This document shows positions 47,701 to 55,686 of a stretch of DNA of 64,000 nucleotides, piece after piece. Source of the stretch: Aureibaculum marinum (GTDB lineage: Bacteria > Bacteroidota > Bacteroidia > Flavobacteriales > Flavobacteriaceae). Location of the stretch: positions 372,001 through 436,000 of the forward strand of contig NZ_RPFJ01000011.1 of assembly GCF_003813905.1 (NCBI RefSeq). The letters are read 5' to 3'. The notes beneath the pieces are model-generated. The model saw only the letters and a program-made list of their open reading frames with translations. It was not told where the DNA came from and made no database searches. The first letter of the stretch is position 1, and the number at the start of each line of letters is the position of its first letter. A program made the translations under genes and the position numbers.

Positions 47701-47902
47701 CTTCTGAGGCTGATATTTGATAATTTCCATCAAAATCTGTTGATGTTCCTGTTGCTGTTCCTTTGACTTGAATACTCACACTAGGTAGTGCCATTCCACT
47801 TGCGTCAGTTACTGTACCACTTACAGTAATTGATTGAGCAAATAAAAATGAGTACGTTGTAGTGAAAAGGATAAGAAAAGAAATCTTGAATTTTTTTCTC
47901 AT
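44765..47902 (-). CDS. SusC/RagA-family TonB-linked transporter (pair 3)
   Basis: A 1045-residue TonB-linked barrel: signal peptide (ends YSFLFAQ), carboxypeptidase-like domain (VSGTVTDASGMALPSVSIQV), LDEVVVTAMGISREKKSIGY junction, plug with IIIRGVNSLDPNADNQPLFI and NLTVLKGGAATALYGVRAAN, IITTRKGKDGK, then the barrel ending LRSYALTLRLTF. It is paralogous to susC-2, suggesting a duplication with later change of specificity. The promoter at 47931-47987 has the shared layout; the DeoR regulator gene is divergent from it. Confidence 0.94.
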   Translation of the reverse strand: MRKKFKISFLILFTTTYSFLFAQSITVSGTVTDASGMALPSVSIQVKGTATGTSTDFDGNYQISASEGDILVFSYLGFKTKEIQISGSTLNVSLEEDAATLDEVVVTAMGISREKKSIGYSVQELKSEDLLTSPESNIVNALSGKIAGAQVSSQGGAPGQGSRIIIRGVNSLDPNADNQPLFIVDGVPISNDQFTVGGGSGRGATNRGADINMEDVENLTVLKGGAATALYGVRAANGAVIITTRKGKDGKALFSISATTTFDEVNKFPETQNKYTQGYNGEYDPNSFWPSWGSSIEEARAIDPTHPEKIYNNYKNAYGTGFSNNLHFSGSGGNDKATFYSSFSRFEQEGVLEFSSYKKTGAKIAGDLKLSDKFKVFGSLDYVNSGGPRINTSNFNERLVYWAPRVDVNDYEFTEGPLAGTMKGYRNDGAVGNNPVYGNKVNKYVDNVDRFFGNLGFNFTPFEGLNVNYRFGMDTYTDKRTATAPGRTGIQGENYFEDNSDGYIVETRILSKDLTSNLMVSYNKELSDKFDLTLRAGFDVFQRSYDRVTTSGDELEVYNLFHLSNAALITTSQLITKTRTAGVYGELGLAYDNFLFLTITDRNDWASTLPEDNRSFNYPSVSLGYVFTESIDMPNWFSYGKLRGSWAQIGKDAVGAYLTSDVYRATANNFPVGDVTGWTRPGNKADPELQSELTTEIEFGAEFRFFNSRLGLDVTWYKSNAENQILGVPVSYSSGYDSFTTNAGEIENRGIEIMLNATPIRTEDFSWNFNVNYSSNKNEVVEIKEGIDNIFLDSNYGYAGSTASQVLYPGYSYGNILGRSYMRYYENPADEDPLVLDKSRPLLIGDDGFPIINTTQKILGNSTPDWMMNIGNEISYKNLTLGFNFDFRQGFEKFNNLDNFFSAFGTAPYTENREETIVFEGVTADGTPNTKPVYLGQGVGPDGVNYGAGFYRNTYRGSTENFIEDASWIRLKNVRLTYNLPQKILDKTVLSNASLTATGTNLWLKTDYSGFDPEASESQGNADGFAGLGAYPGLRSYALTLRLTF

Positions 47903-47930
47903 AATTTAAATAATTTGTGTTAGTAAAAGG

Positions 47931-47987
47931 TAAATCTATAAAAAAAAATGTAATATATTGCGTTTTTATTCGGGTTTAGTTGTTTTT
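47931..47987 (-). promoter_or_regulatory. susC-3 promoter with degenerate tandem boxes, next to the DeoR gene
   Basis: Minus-strand -7 box TAGATTTA (47931-47938), 17-base spacer, box 1 TATTGCGTTTTT (47956-47967); at the 20-base position box 2 has decayed to TTAGTTGTTTTT (47976-47987). GTTAGT is at 47919-47924. Lying between susC-3 and the regulator gene, it could also control the latter. Confidence 0.72.
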
Positions 47988-48074
47988 TTTCTGAATTTAG
48001 TATATTTATTGTCAGAAATAATTAATATTTAAAAACCGTTAGAGTTATTTATTAAATACATAAAATGGAAGCTA

Positions 48075-48824
48075 ATGCTAAAAATTGAAAGACATCAGTT
48101 AATACTAGATAAACTTAAAGTAAATAGAAAAGTACTATCTGCCATTTTAAGTAGTGAGTTAAATGTTTCGGAAGATACTATAAGAAGAGATTTAAAAGAA
48201 TTAGAAGCTAAACAATTACTTTATAAAGTGCATGGAGGGGCTTTGTCTATTGAAAATAGAATACTTAGTTATAACGAAAGAAGTGTATCAGATTTAGATA
48301 AGAAAAAGAAAATTGCTAAAAAAGCAGTTAAATTAATTCATGAGGGTCAAGTTATTATTATGAGTGGTAGTTCTACCAATTTGGAACTTGCAAAACTACT
48401 TCCTCCTTCCTTAAATGTAACTATTTTTACTTATAGTTTACCTATAGCCTTACAATTAACAAAACATCCCAAAGTTGAAGTAATATTTTTAGGTGGTAAA
48501 TTGAATAAAACTGCACAAGTAACTGTAGGTATTGATGTTATGGACTCTATTTCAAAATTAAGAGCAGATATTTGTTTTATGGGTACTGATGCTATTAATA
48601 TTGATAGAGGTATTACAGAATCAGATTGGGAAGTGGCTCATATTAAAAAATGCATGATTGCTTCATCTGATTATGTGGTATCTATGTGTATAAATACAAA
48701 AATTATGGAATCTAGACGCTATGCCGTTGTACCAATTGATAAAATAGATGCCATTATTACTGATGATAATACCAATCAATCCGTTTACAAAAGATTTAAA
48801 GAAAAAGGACTGGTAGTTATGTAA
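48075..48824 (+). CDS. DeoR/GlpR-family transcriptional regulator
   Basis: A 249-residue regulator with an N-terminal winged helix-turn-helix (about 5-57: RHQLILDKLKVNRKVLSAIL, then SEDTIRRDLKELEAKQLLYK and VHGGAL) and a DeoR C-terminal sensor domain of ribose-isomerase-like fold (SGSSTNLELAKLL, IFTYSLPIALQL, VIFLGGKLN, ICFMGTDAIN). Such domains usually sense a phosphorylated sugar; the usual D-x-S-K motif reads CINTKIME here, so the ligand may differ. It is divergent from susC-3. I infer that it binds the tandem boxes before the three susC genes; direct-repeat operators are common for this family. Confidence 0.92.
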   Translation: MLKIERHQLILDKLKVNRKVLSAILSSELNVSEDTIRRDLKELEAKQLLYKVHGGALSIENRILSYNERSVSDLDKKKKIAKKAVKLIHEGQVIIMSGSSTNLELAKLLPPSLNVTIFTYSLPIALQLTKHPKVEVIFLGGKLNKTAQVTVGIDVMDSISKLRADICFMGTDAINIDRGITESDWEVAHIKKCMIASSDYVVSMCINTKIMESRRYAVVPIDKIDAIITDDNTNQSVYKRFKEKGLVVM

Positions 48825-48945
48825 TTAAAAATGGAAACTTAGAGAAAACTAAAACCAAAATTGAGGTACTACACAAATTAATAGTTTTAAGTATTCTATC
48901 TCAAAATCTACATCTATTTTTTAACCAATAACATTTCAGCCTAGG

Positions 48946-50742
48946 TTAATCATTTAATTTTAATACTGACATAAATGCTTCTTGTGGAATTTCGACATTT
49001 CCTACTTGACGCATGCGTTTTTTACCTTTTTTCTGTTTTTCTAGTAATTTACGTTTACGAGATATATCACCTCCATAACATTTGGCTGTAACATCTTTAC
49101 GAAGTGCTTTAATGGTTTCTCTAGAAATTATTTTAGCACCAATTGCTGCTTGAATAGGAATATCAAATTGCTGTCTAGGAATAAGTTCTTTTAGTTTTTC
49201 ACACATTTTTTTTCCTACACCATAAGCGTTATCAGCATGTAATAATGCAGAAAGGGCATCTACAGGTTGTCCATTTAGTAAAATATCTACTTTTACTAAT
49301 TTAGAAGCTCTCATGCCAATTGGTGAATAATCGAAAGAAGCATACCCTTTAGAAACAGTTTTTAATCTATCGTAAAAATCAAACACAATTTCTGCTAATG
49401 GCATATCAAAACTAAGTTCAACACGCTCAGTAGTAAGGTATGTTTGATTTGTTATTTCTCCGCGTTTTTCAATACAAAGAGACATAACATTGCCTACAAA
49501 TTCAGATTTTGTAATAATTGATGCTTTAATGTAAGGTTCTTCTACTCGGTCTAATTTTGAAGGATCTGGTAAATCTGTAGGATTATTAACAAGAATTTTA
49601 GTATTAGGTTCTTTGTTGGTATATGCATGGTACGATACGTTTGGTACTGTAGTAATCACCGTCATGTCAAACTCTCGTTCCAAGCGTTCTTGAATAATTT
49701 CGAGGTGTAACATTCCTAAAAATCCACATCTAAACCCGAAACCTAAAGCGGCAGAACTTTCTGGAGTAAATACTAATGAAGCATCGTTCAATTGTAATTT
49801 TTCCATTGAGTTTCTTAATTCTTCATAATCCTCTGTATCTACAGGGTAAATTCCTGCAAAAACCATAGGTTTTACATCTTCAAAACCTTCAATTGCATTT
49901 TTAGTTGGGTTTTTTGCATCAGTAATGGTGTCCCCAACTTTTACTTCTTTAGCTTCTTTTATTCCAGTAATTAAATAGCCAACATCCCCACAGTTAATTT
50001 CATTTTTAACAAGTTGTTTTAATTTTAAAGTACCAACTTCATCAGCATAATAGGTTTTGTCAGTAGCAATAAACTTTATATGCTGTCCTTTTTTTATACT
50101 GCCATGAAATACTCTAAAATAAGTTTCAACACCTCTAAAAGGATTATAAACAGAATCAAAAATTAATGCTTGTAAAGGCTCATTAGCATTTCCTTTAGGA
50201 GCAGGCACTCTGTGAACAATGGCCTCTAAAATAGCTTCAATTCCTAAACCAGTTTTTGCACTAGCCGGTATTACATCTTCAGGGTTGCAACCAATTAAAT
50301 CAACAATATCATCAGTAACTTCTTCAGGGTTTGCACTTGGAAGATCTACTTTATTAAGTATTGGAATTATTTCTAAGTCGTTTTCTAATGCCAAATAAAG
50401 ATTAGAAATGGTTTGGGCTTGAATGCTTTGTGCTGCATCAACAACCAGTAAAGCACCTTCACAAGCTGCAATAGAACGTGATACTTCATAAGAAAAATCA
50501 ACATGTCCAGGAGTGTCTATAAGATTGAAGGTGTATTTCTCTCCTTCATAAACATAGTCCATTTGTATAGCATGACTTTTAATAGTTATGCCACGTTCAC
50601 GTTCTAAATCCATATTATCTAATAACTGATCTTGTTTTTCACGATCTGTTATTGTATTGGTAAATTCCAATAATCTATCGGCCAAGGTACTTTTACCATG
50701 GTCTATATGAGCAATAATACAAAAATTACGGATGTTCTTCAT
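48946..50742 (-). CDS. lepA: Elongation factor 4 (LepA)
   Basis: Translational GTPase that can back-translocate ribosomes. The 598 residues match the family. G1 is [15 protein letters not shown]2 [13 protein letters not shown]3 [14 protein letters not shown] and G4 NKVDLPSA; domain II and the EF-G-like domains follow, with the LepA-specific C-terminal [20 protein letters not shown]. It has its own consensus promoter at 50763-50792. Confidence 0.98.
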   Translation of the reverse strand: MKNIRNFCIIAHIDHGKSTLADRLLEFTNTITDREKQDQLLDNMDLERERGITIKSHAIQMDYVYEGEKYTFNLIDTPGHVDFSYEVSRSIAACEGALLVVDAAQSIQAQTISNLYLALENDLEIIPILNKVDLPSANPEEVTDDIVDLIGCNPEDVIPASAKTGLGIEAILEAIVHRVPAPKGNANEPLQALIFDSVYNPFRGVETYFRVFHGSIKKGQHIKFIATDKTYYADEVGTLKLKQLVKNEINCGDVGYLITGIKEAKEVKVGDTITDAKNPTKNAIEGFEDVKPMVFAGIYPVDTEDYEELRNSMEKLQLNDASLVFTPESSAALGFGFRCGFLGMLHLEIIQERLEREFDMTVITTVPNVSYHAYTNKEPNTKILVNNPTDLPDPSKLDRVEEPYIKASIITKSEFVGNVMSLCIEKRGEITNQTYLTTERVELSFDMPLAEIVFDFYDRLKTVSKGYASFDYSPIGMRASKLVKVDILLNGQPVDALSALLHADNAYGVGKKMCEKLKELIPRQQFDIPIQAAIGAKIISRETIKALRKDVTAKCYGGDISRKRKLLEKQKKGKKRMRQVGNVEIPQEAFMSVLKLND

Positions 50743-50762
50743 TCAGTTCTAAAATAAGTGAG

Positions 50763-50792
50763 CAAAGATACGTTTTTTAAAATTATACTCAA
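50763..50792 (-). promoter_or_regulatory. Promoter of lepA
   Basis: Minus-strand TTG (50790-50792), exactly 19 bases, TATCTTTG (50763-50770): a full match to the Bacteroidota consensus, 20 bases upstream of the lepA ATG. Confidence 0.65.
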
Positions 50793-50846
50793 TGATGCTC
50801 TTTGCTGATAATATTGTAAATTTGAGTATTATTATTTTTAAGAATT

Positions 50847-50984
50847 ATGGAGTTTAAAAGATTAAGACCAAGAAAACAGCCAAATCAAAAAAGAACAATG
50901 GTATTAATTATATTACTATTGTTGGTAATACTGTTGTGGTTAAATGCTGATAGTCTAATGGAACGGCTTTTTGCTAAATCTTAG
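50847..50984 (+). CDS. 45-residue single-pass membrane protein
   Basis: ATG to TAG open frame of 46 codons. The product starts with a strongly basic segment (MEFKRLRPRKQPNQKRT), continues with one hydrophobic helix (MVLIILLLLVILLWL, residues 18-32), and ends in a short polar tail (NADSLMERLFAKS). The positive-inside rule predicts the N terminus in the cytoplasm. It is divergent from lepA and 49 bases upstream of the TIGR01777 gene, so may share its transcript. No family recognised; the basic-plus-helix composition argues for a real gene but does not prove it. Confidence 0.6.
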   Translation: MEFKRLRPRKQPNQKRTMVLIILLLLVILLWLNADSLMERLFAKS

Positions 50985-51033
50985 ATTGTAGTATTTTATT
51001 TGATTTAAGTATAAATTTTATTATAATTTTAAA

Positions 51034-51951
51034 ATGAAGATATTAATTGCTGGAGCAACAGGTCTAATAGGAAGTGAAATTTTAAAAATTTGTGAAGAGA
51101 AAAATTATAATGTACATTATTTAACAACAAGCAAAGATAAAATTATAAATACTACTACTCGAAAAGGATTTTATTGGAATCCGAAAACTCAAGAAATAGA
51201 TAAAAATTGTATTAAAGGTGTAAATGCAGTAATTAACTTAGCAGGGGCATCTATTTCTAAACGTTGGACAGAACAGCATAAAAATAATATATTTTATAGT
51301 AGAATTAATACTGTTAAGTTATTATATAAATTACTATCAGAAAATGAGCATAACATAACACATTTTTCTTCAGCATCAGCTTTAGGTATTTACCCTTCTT
51401 CTTTGGATAAAAAATATAAGGAAGAAGATGATATAGTTATTAATAATTCTTTTTTAGGGGAAGTTGTAAAAAAATGGGAAGAGGAGGTAAATACGATTGA
51501 AAGCCTAGGAATTACGGTTTCCAAATTACGTACTGGAATTGTTCTTTCTTCGGAAGGAGGTGCCTTGCAGCAAATTGAGAAACCAATAGTATTTTATGTT
51601 GGAACTCCATTAGGAAGTGGTAAGCAAATTCAATCCTGGATTCATGTAAAAGATATGGCAAGGATGTATTTATTTACAATTGAACATAACCTTGATGGTG
51701 TATTTAATGCTGTAGCTTCGAACCCTATTTCTAATAAAACACTAACTAAAGCTATTGCTAAACAATTAGGGAAACCAATTTGGTTACCAAACATACCCTC
51801 GTTTGTATTAAAATTGATCTTGGGTGAGATGTCAGCCATCGTATTAGAGAGTCAATATTTGGAGAATACTAAAATAAAAAATCAAGGATTTCAGTTTCAA
51901 TTTGATTGGATAGATGATGCTTTGAATGATATTTATACTTCTAGAGGTTAG
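51034..51951 (+). CDS. TIGR01777-family NAD(P)-dependent epimerase/oxidoreductase
   Basis: A 305-residue extended short-chain-dehydrogenase-type protein (YfcH/SDR39U1 group). The N-terminal Rossmann motif is ILIAGATGLIGSEILK. Family blocks include FYWNPKTQEIDKN, AVINLAGASISKRWTEQHK, FSSASALGIYP, LRTGIVLSSEGGAL, and the TIGR01777-typical PLGSGKQIQSWIHVKDMARM. Substrate unknown for the whole group. It stands after the small membrane-protein gene. Confidence 0.9.
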   Translation: MKILIAGATGLIGSEILKICEEKNYNVHYLTTSKDKIINTTTRKGFYWNPKTQEIDKNCIKGVNAVINLAGASISKRWTEQHKNNIFYSRINTVKLLYKLLSENEHNITHFSSASALGIYPSSLDKKYKEEDDIVINNSFLGEVVKKWEEEVNTIESLGITVSKLRTGIVLSSEGGALQQIEKPIVFYVGTPLGSGKQIQSWIHVKDMARMYLFTIEHNLDGVFNAVASNPISNKTLTKAIAKQLGKPIWLPNIPSFVLKLILGEMSAIVLESQYLENTKIKNQGFQFQFDWIDDALNDIYTSRG

Positions 51952-52065
51952 TTTTTTACATCTTACGAAAAAATTAGTCTTTTTTTTGCAAAAGAAATTC
52001 AACTTAATTTTTGCATTTTCACTAGTTTGAATGTCAAAGATAGTTAGTTATATGGTTTGTTAAAA

Positions 52066-53324
52066 CTATGAAGTCTCATTTTTTAAATCTTCTAGAGCTT
52101 TGAATCTTAAGTTTTGAGGCAGAGCTTTACAGTAGGGTTTACTGACTATTTTTCTACGCATTACTTTTTTATCATTAAAATGTCTAGAAATATTTTGTAC
52201 AATTTCTGTGTAATTATCATCATCACCTTTTTCATGGTAATATACTTTTATAGATCGACAATTTTTATGCTCAAAAATTGCATTTAATAATACCCTATCA
52301 GACAATCCACAGGAATGACCAAGTATGTAAACTTGATATTTATCTTCTTCTATGTAAGAAAACAAATCATTATAATTAGTTGTATTAGAATATTGAAAAG
52401 ACTTAAAATTTTTTAAAAATTCACCATCATTTAAATCTTCAATCATTTTGTAATCTTTATCTGTTTCATCTCCAAAGCCAAAATTTATTGGATTATCAGG
52501 ATCACCAATTTTGCCATGTATGTAATTTATGTAAAAGTCATAATTTTGTTTCTTATCCAAAAGAAATTTATGGGCATGAATAGTAGGAGTATAATTAAAA
52601 GAAAGTAGATAGGATTTATAAAATTTATGAGTTTCAGATGAGTTACTTTTAATATAGCTTTTAATCTCCTCTTTATCTTCTTTAAAAGAAAATTCATTTA
52701 AGAAATTTTTCTCTGATAATCCATTTAAATTGAGGTAAGGATGGCTTAAGTTTGGTACTAAAACATCATAAATTTCAAAATAATTTTTGGGATTCTCAAA
52801 ATTTTCAAAGTCAATCTTTTGACAGACCTCTTCCAATAGATAATTTTCGAATAATTCTTTAATCAAGCCAAATTCCTTATTAAGTTGTTTAACTTTTTCT
52901 ATACTAACATCGATATTGTTACTCCTAATTATAGTTTTTAATTCATTGTAATATTCGTTTTCAATATCGACCCAATTGGTGATTGAATTTTTATTATTAA
53001 TCAATTTAAAAAAATCATTTTTAAACTTGAATATAGGACTTCTACGACCAGGTGAGGTAAATAATTCTTTTGAATTGGGGTCGAATGTATAACCATACGC
53101 TTTTGCGTATTCAGTTACATATTGGATAAAGTCATTATAATTTTCAGTTTGTTTAATGGGGTCGAATAAATCATACTTAGGGTCAATAAAAACGAACTTT
53201 TCTATCAGTGTGTTTTATATGTAGATTTTAAATTTTTCCAAAAGTGATTAAGGAAGTGCTTATATGAGGTAGGTAATCCATGGGCTAAGTCAAATCCATT
53301 GCCTATAATTATTAGTTTATTCAT
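52066..53324 (-). pseudogene. AbiH-family abortive-infection gene split by one frameshift
   Basis: Probable phage-defence gene. The ATG at 53324 opens MNKLIIIGNGFDLAHGLPTS, the AbiH N-terminal signature, but this frame stops at 53205-53207 after 39 residues. From about 53210 the homologous sequence continues in another frame (IEKFVFIDPKYDLFDP ...) without interruption to 52066, ending with the AbiH C-terminal features VYILGHSCGLSDRVLL and KVYYHEKGDDDNY. The total of 1259 bases is two more than a multiple of three. The shift falls in TAAAACACACTG: one extra AC unit or one lost A would explain it. The longest downstream frame can be read from a TTG at 53004, but that would discard the whole N terminus. 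It starts 10 bases after the S9 peptidase stop. Off gene, phase-variable gene, recoded gene or sequencing error are all possible. Confidence 0.75.
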
Positions 53325-53334
53325 GGAGATTAGT

Positions 53335-55353
53335 TTAATTATTTCTATACCTTTCAAACCATGCCAATATATGATCTACTTTTGTAATTAATTGACTTGG
53401 ACGATTTACAATTAAATGATAGGCTCCAGGTATTTCTACCAAAGCGGTTTCAATTTTTCTAATTTTTAAAGCACTATATAATTGTTTGGCTTCTGACAGT
53501 GGTGTGCGTCTGTCTTCTGTACCTACCATAACTAAGGTAGGTGTTTGTATGTTGCCAACTAATGATATAGGAGAATATTTCCAGTAGGTTTCAAAATTTT
53601 CCCAAGGTTGTCCGGGATAACGTGAGTTTGCATAACCAAAATAATTATCAGCAGTAAGAGTTTTACTAATCCAATTCATTACAGGTTTAACTACTGCAGC
53701 TGCTTTAAAACGGTTGTTTTTGCCAATCATCCAAGCGGTCATTGTGCCTCCAGCACTTCCTCCTGTTACGTATAATTCATTAGAATTTATAATTCCTTTT
53801 GCTATAACCGCATCCACACCGTCCATAACATCGTTATAATCATTGCCAGGATAATTATGGTAGAGTAAATTTCCAAACTTTTCTCCATAACTTGTACTGC
53901 CTCTTGGGTTGGGATAAAAAACTACATAACCAGCACTAGCATACAATTGTATTTCTGGTGAAAATCTATTACCATAATTAGAAATTGGTCCACCATGGTT
54001 TTCAACTATTAACGGATATTTTTTAGAAGTTGAAAAATTAGGAGGATAAACAATCCATCCTTGTATATTATTACCATCAATAGAAGATTTATACCAGATT
54101 TCTTCAACTTTTCCTAAATTTCGGAATGGCAAAATATCATCATTTAGTTTAGATACTTTGTTGGTTTTTCCTTTTTTTACTACTCCAATTTCAGAAGGAT
54201 AATTTGGAGTTGTTTGTGTAAAAGCAATAGTTCCATTTTCTGCTAACGAATAAGAACCACCTCCATAAGGTCTTCCTATAGAAGTGCCACCTAAATTAGT
54301 TGTGATAATTTTCGTTTTTCCAGATAGGGTAGTGTAACCAATTTTTGTATTGCCTTTATCGTCATATTTAAAATAAAGTCCTTTTCCGTCAGTACTCCAA
54401 ATTAAATCTGAAGGACTTCTGTCTAAACCTGTGGTAATTTGTTGCTTATTGGTACCATCACTATTCATTAAATAAATATGATTGACTTGATAGGTTTGTA
54501 TTTTATCGTCATAGCCCAAATAAGCAATTTGTTTGCCATTTGGCGAAACTGCTAATCCTTCATCTGGGCCAATTCTACTAGTTAAAGCTGTAGTTTTACC
54601 TGTGAAGATATTAATATTATAAATTTCAGAATTTCTAAAATCATAGTCCCAATCTTCTTTTAAATTTCCACTAAAATAGAGTGATTCTCCATCTTTTGAC
54701 CAATGAGGATTTCCAAATTTGAAGTTGCCTGAAGAAATTTGACGAGCGGTTCCTCCTTCAGCTGAGATTATAAATAAATGTTTAAAACCAGGCTCTGTAT
54801 ATCCAGAACCATCTGCTTCATATTTTAAACGTGTTGTTACTCTTGGATGTGCTGCCCATTTGGCTCCTTTAGGTTTTTTTGGGGCTTTAACTAATGTTGG
54901 TTGTGCTTCGGGTACAGTCATTAAAAAAGCGATGTGTTTTCCGTCGGGAGACCAACTTAATCCGCTGGGAGATTTTTCTAATTGTGTAAGTTTAGCCGTT
55001 TTGCCTGTAGCTAACCAATACACAAATATTTCGGAACCGTTTTCTGTACTACTTGTAAAGGCAATTCGTGTACCATCTGGAGACCATTTTGGATTAAATT
55101 CGTTAACTTCATTATTAGTTAGTTTAAAGTGATTTGAGCCATCAGTATTCATTATCCAAAGTCTTGATTGTTTTCTGTCGCTCATAATATCGAATCCATT
55201 TCGTTGATAAACAATATGATTTCCATTAGGCGAAATTTCAGGATTTACTGCCCATTCTAATTTAAATACGTCTAGATTTTTAAATGATGTTTTGGTTTGA
55301 GAAAAACTAAGTGTTGAAACAATTAGGAAATAAAGAGTAAAAATACGTAGCAT
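53335..55353 (-). CDS. S9-family prolyl oligopeptidase-like serine peptidase
   Basis: A 672-residue exported peptidase with signal peptide (1-19, ending TLSFSQ), a seven-bladed TolB/WD40-like propeller (about 30-400, repeats such as PKWSPDGTRIAFTSS, LSWSPDGKHIAFL, LIWSTDGKGLYFK) and a C-terminal alpha/beta-hydrolase domain. Nucleophile in VTGGSAGGTMTAWM, Asp in VGTEDRRTPLSEA and His in IPGAYHLIV form the expected triad. It is probably a dipeptidyl or acylaminoacyl peptidase in the periplasm. The AbiH gene lies directly downstream on the same strand. Confidence 0.93.
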   Translation of the reverse strand: MLRIFTLYFLIVSTLSFSQTKTSFKNLDVFKLEWAVNPEISPNGNHIVYQRNGFDIMSDRKQSRLWIMNTDGSNHFKLTNNEVNEFNPKWSPDGTRIAFTSSTENGSEIFVYWLATGKTAKLTQLEKSPSGLSWSPDGKHIAFLMTVPEAQPTLVKAPKKPKGAKWAAHPRVTTRLKYEADGSGYTEPGFKHLFIISAEGGTARQISSGNFKFGNPHWSKDGESLYFSGNLKEDWDYDFRNSEIYNINIFTGKTTALTSRIGPDEGLAVSPNGKQIAYLGYDDKIQTYQVNHIYLMNSDGTNKQQITTGLDRSPSDLIWSTDGKGLYFKYDDKGNTKIGYTTLSGKTKIITTNLGGTSIGRPYGGGSYSLAENGTIAFTQTTPNYPSEIGVVKKGKTNKVSKLNDDILPFRNLGKVEEIWYKSSIDGNNIQGWIVYPPNFSTSKKYPLIVENHGGPISNYGNRFSPEIQLYASAGYVVFYPNPRGSTSYGEKFGNLLYHNYPGNDYNDVMDGVDAVIAKGIINSNELYVTGGSAGGTMTAWMIGKNNRFKAAAVVKPVMNWISKTLTADNYFGYANSRYPGQPWENFETYWKYSPISLVGNIQTPTLVMVGTEDRRTPLSEAKQLYSALKIRKIETALVEIPGAYHLIVNRPSQLITKVDHILAWFERYRNN

Positions 55354-55450
55354 AATACCAAATTTAGTTGAGGTATAAATTTAGTAAAAGAAATTGAGAA
55401 AGTTATTTTAAGGATGTTTGCTGTGTTGTTTCTTTTTAGTATAAGTAAGT

Positions 55451-55645
55451 TTATTCTAAAATTTTTTTAACACGACCTACTTTTCCAGAAACCAGCATTA
55501 CTTTAATACCATGTGGATGATTAGAAGTGTTGGTAAGAATTTTTTGTACAACACCTTCAGTAAGTTTATTAGAACGTTGGTCTTGCTTTAGCACAATTGC
55601 CACTTTTTGGCCTATTTTAATATTTTTTCTGGTGTTTTCTACCAT
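55451..55645 (-). CDS. YwbE family protein
   Basis: A 64-residue protein matching the YwbE (DUF2196) family over its length, with the typical IGQKVAIVLKQDQRSNKLTE, NHPHGIKVML and GKVGRVKKIL blocks. The role is unknown; the small basic beta-rich fold is compatible with nucleic-acid binding. It stands between DUF6340 and S9 peptidase genes on the same strand. Confidence 0.9.
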   Translation of the reverse strand: MVENTRKNIKIGQKVAIVLKQDQRSNKLTEGVVQKILTNTSNHPHGIKVMLVSGKVGRVKKILE

Positions 55646-55686
55646 TATTGTGTTTGTGTGCGTTATAAATTTAGATTTATTATCGT

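Noticed and set aside
52066-53004. A self-contained 312-residue protein starting at TTG 53004
   Set aside because: The same frame continues open upstream with AbiH-like sequence, and the true N terminus lies in another frame at 53324; the TTG is an artefact of the frameshift.
55359-55366. TAAATTTG -7 box before the S9 peptidase gene
   Set aside because: It lies six bases from the ATG, so the start site would fall at or inside the start codon; no leaderless transcript can be argued from sequence alone.
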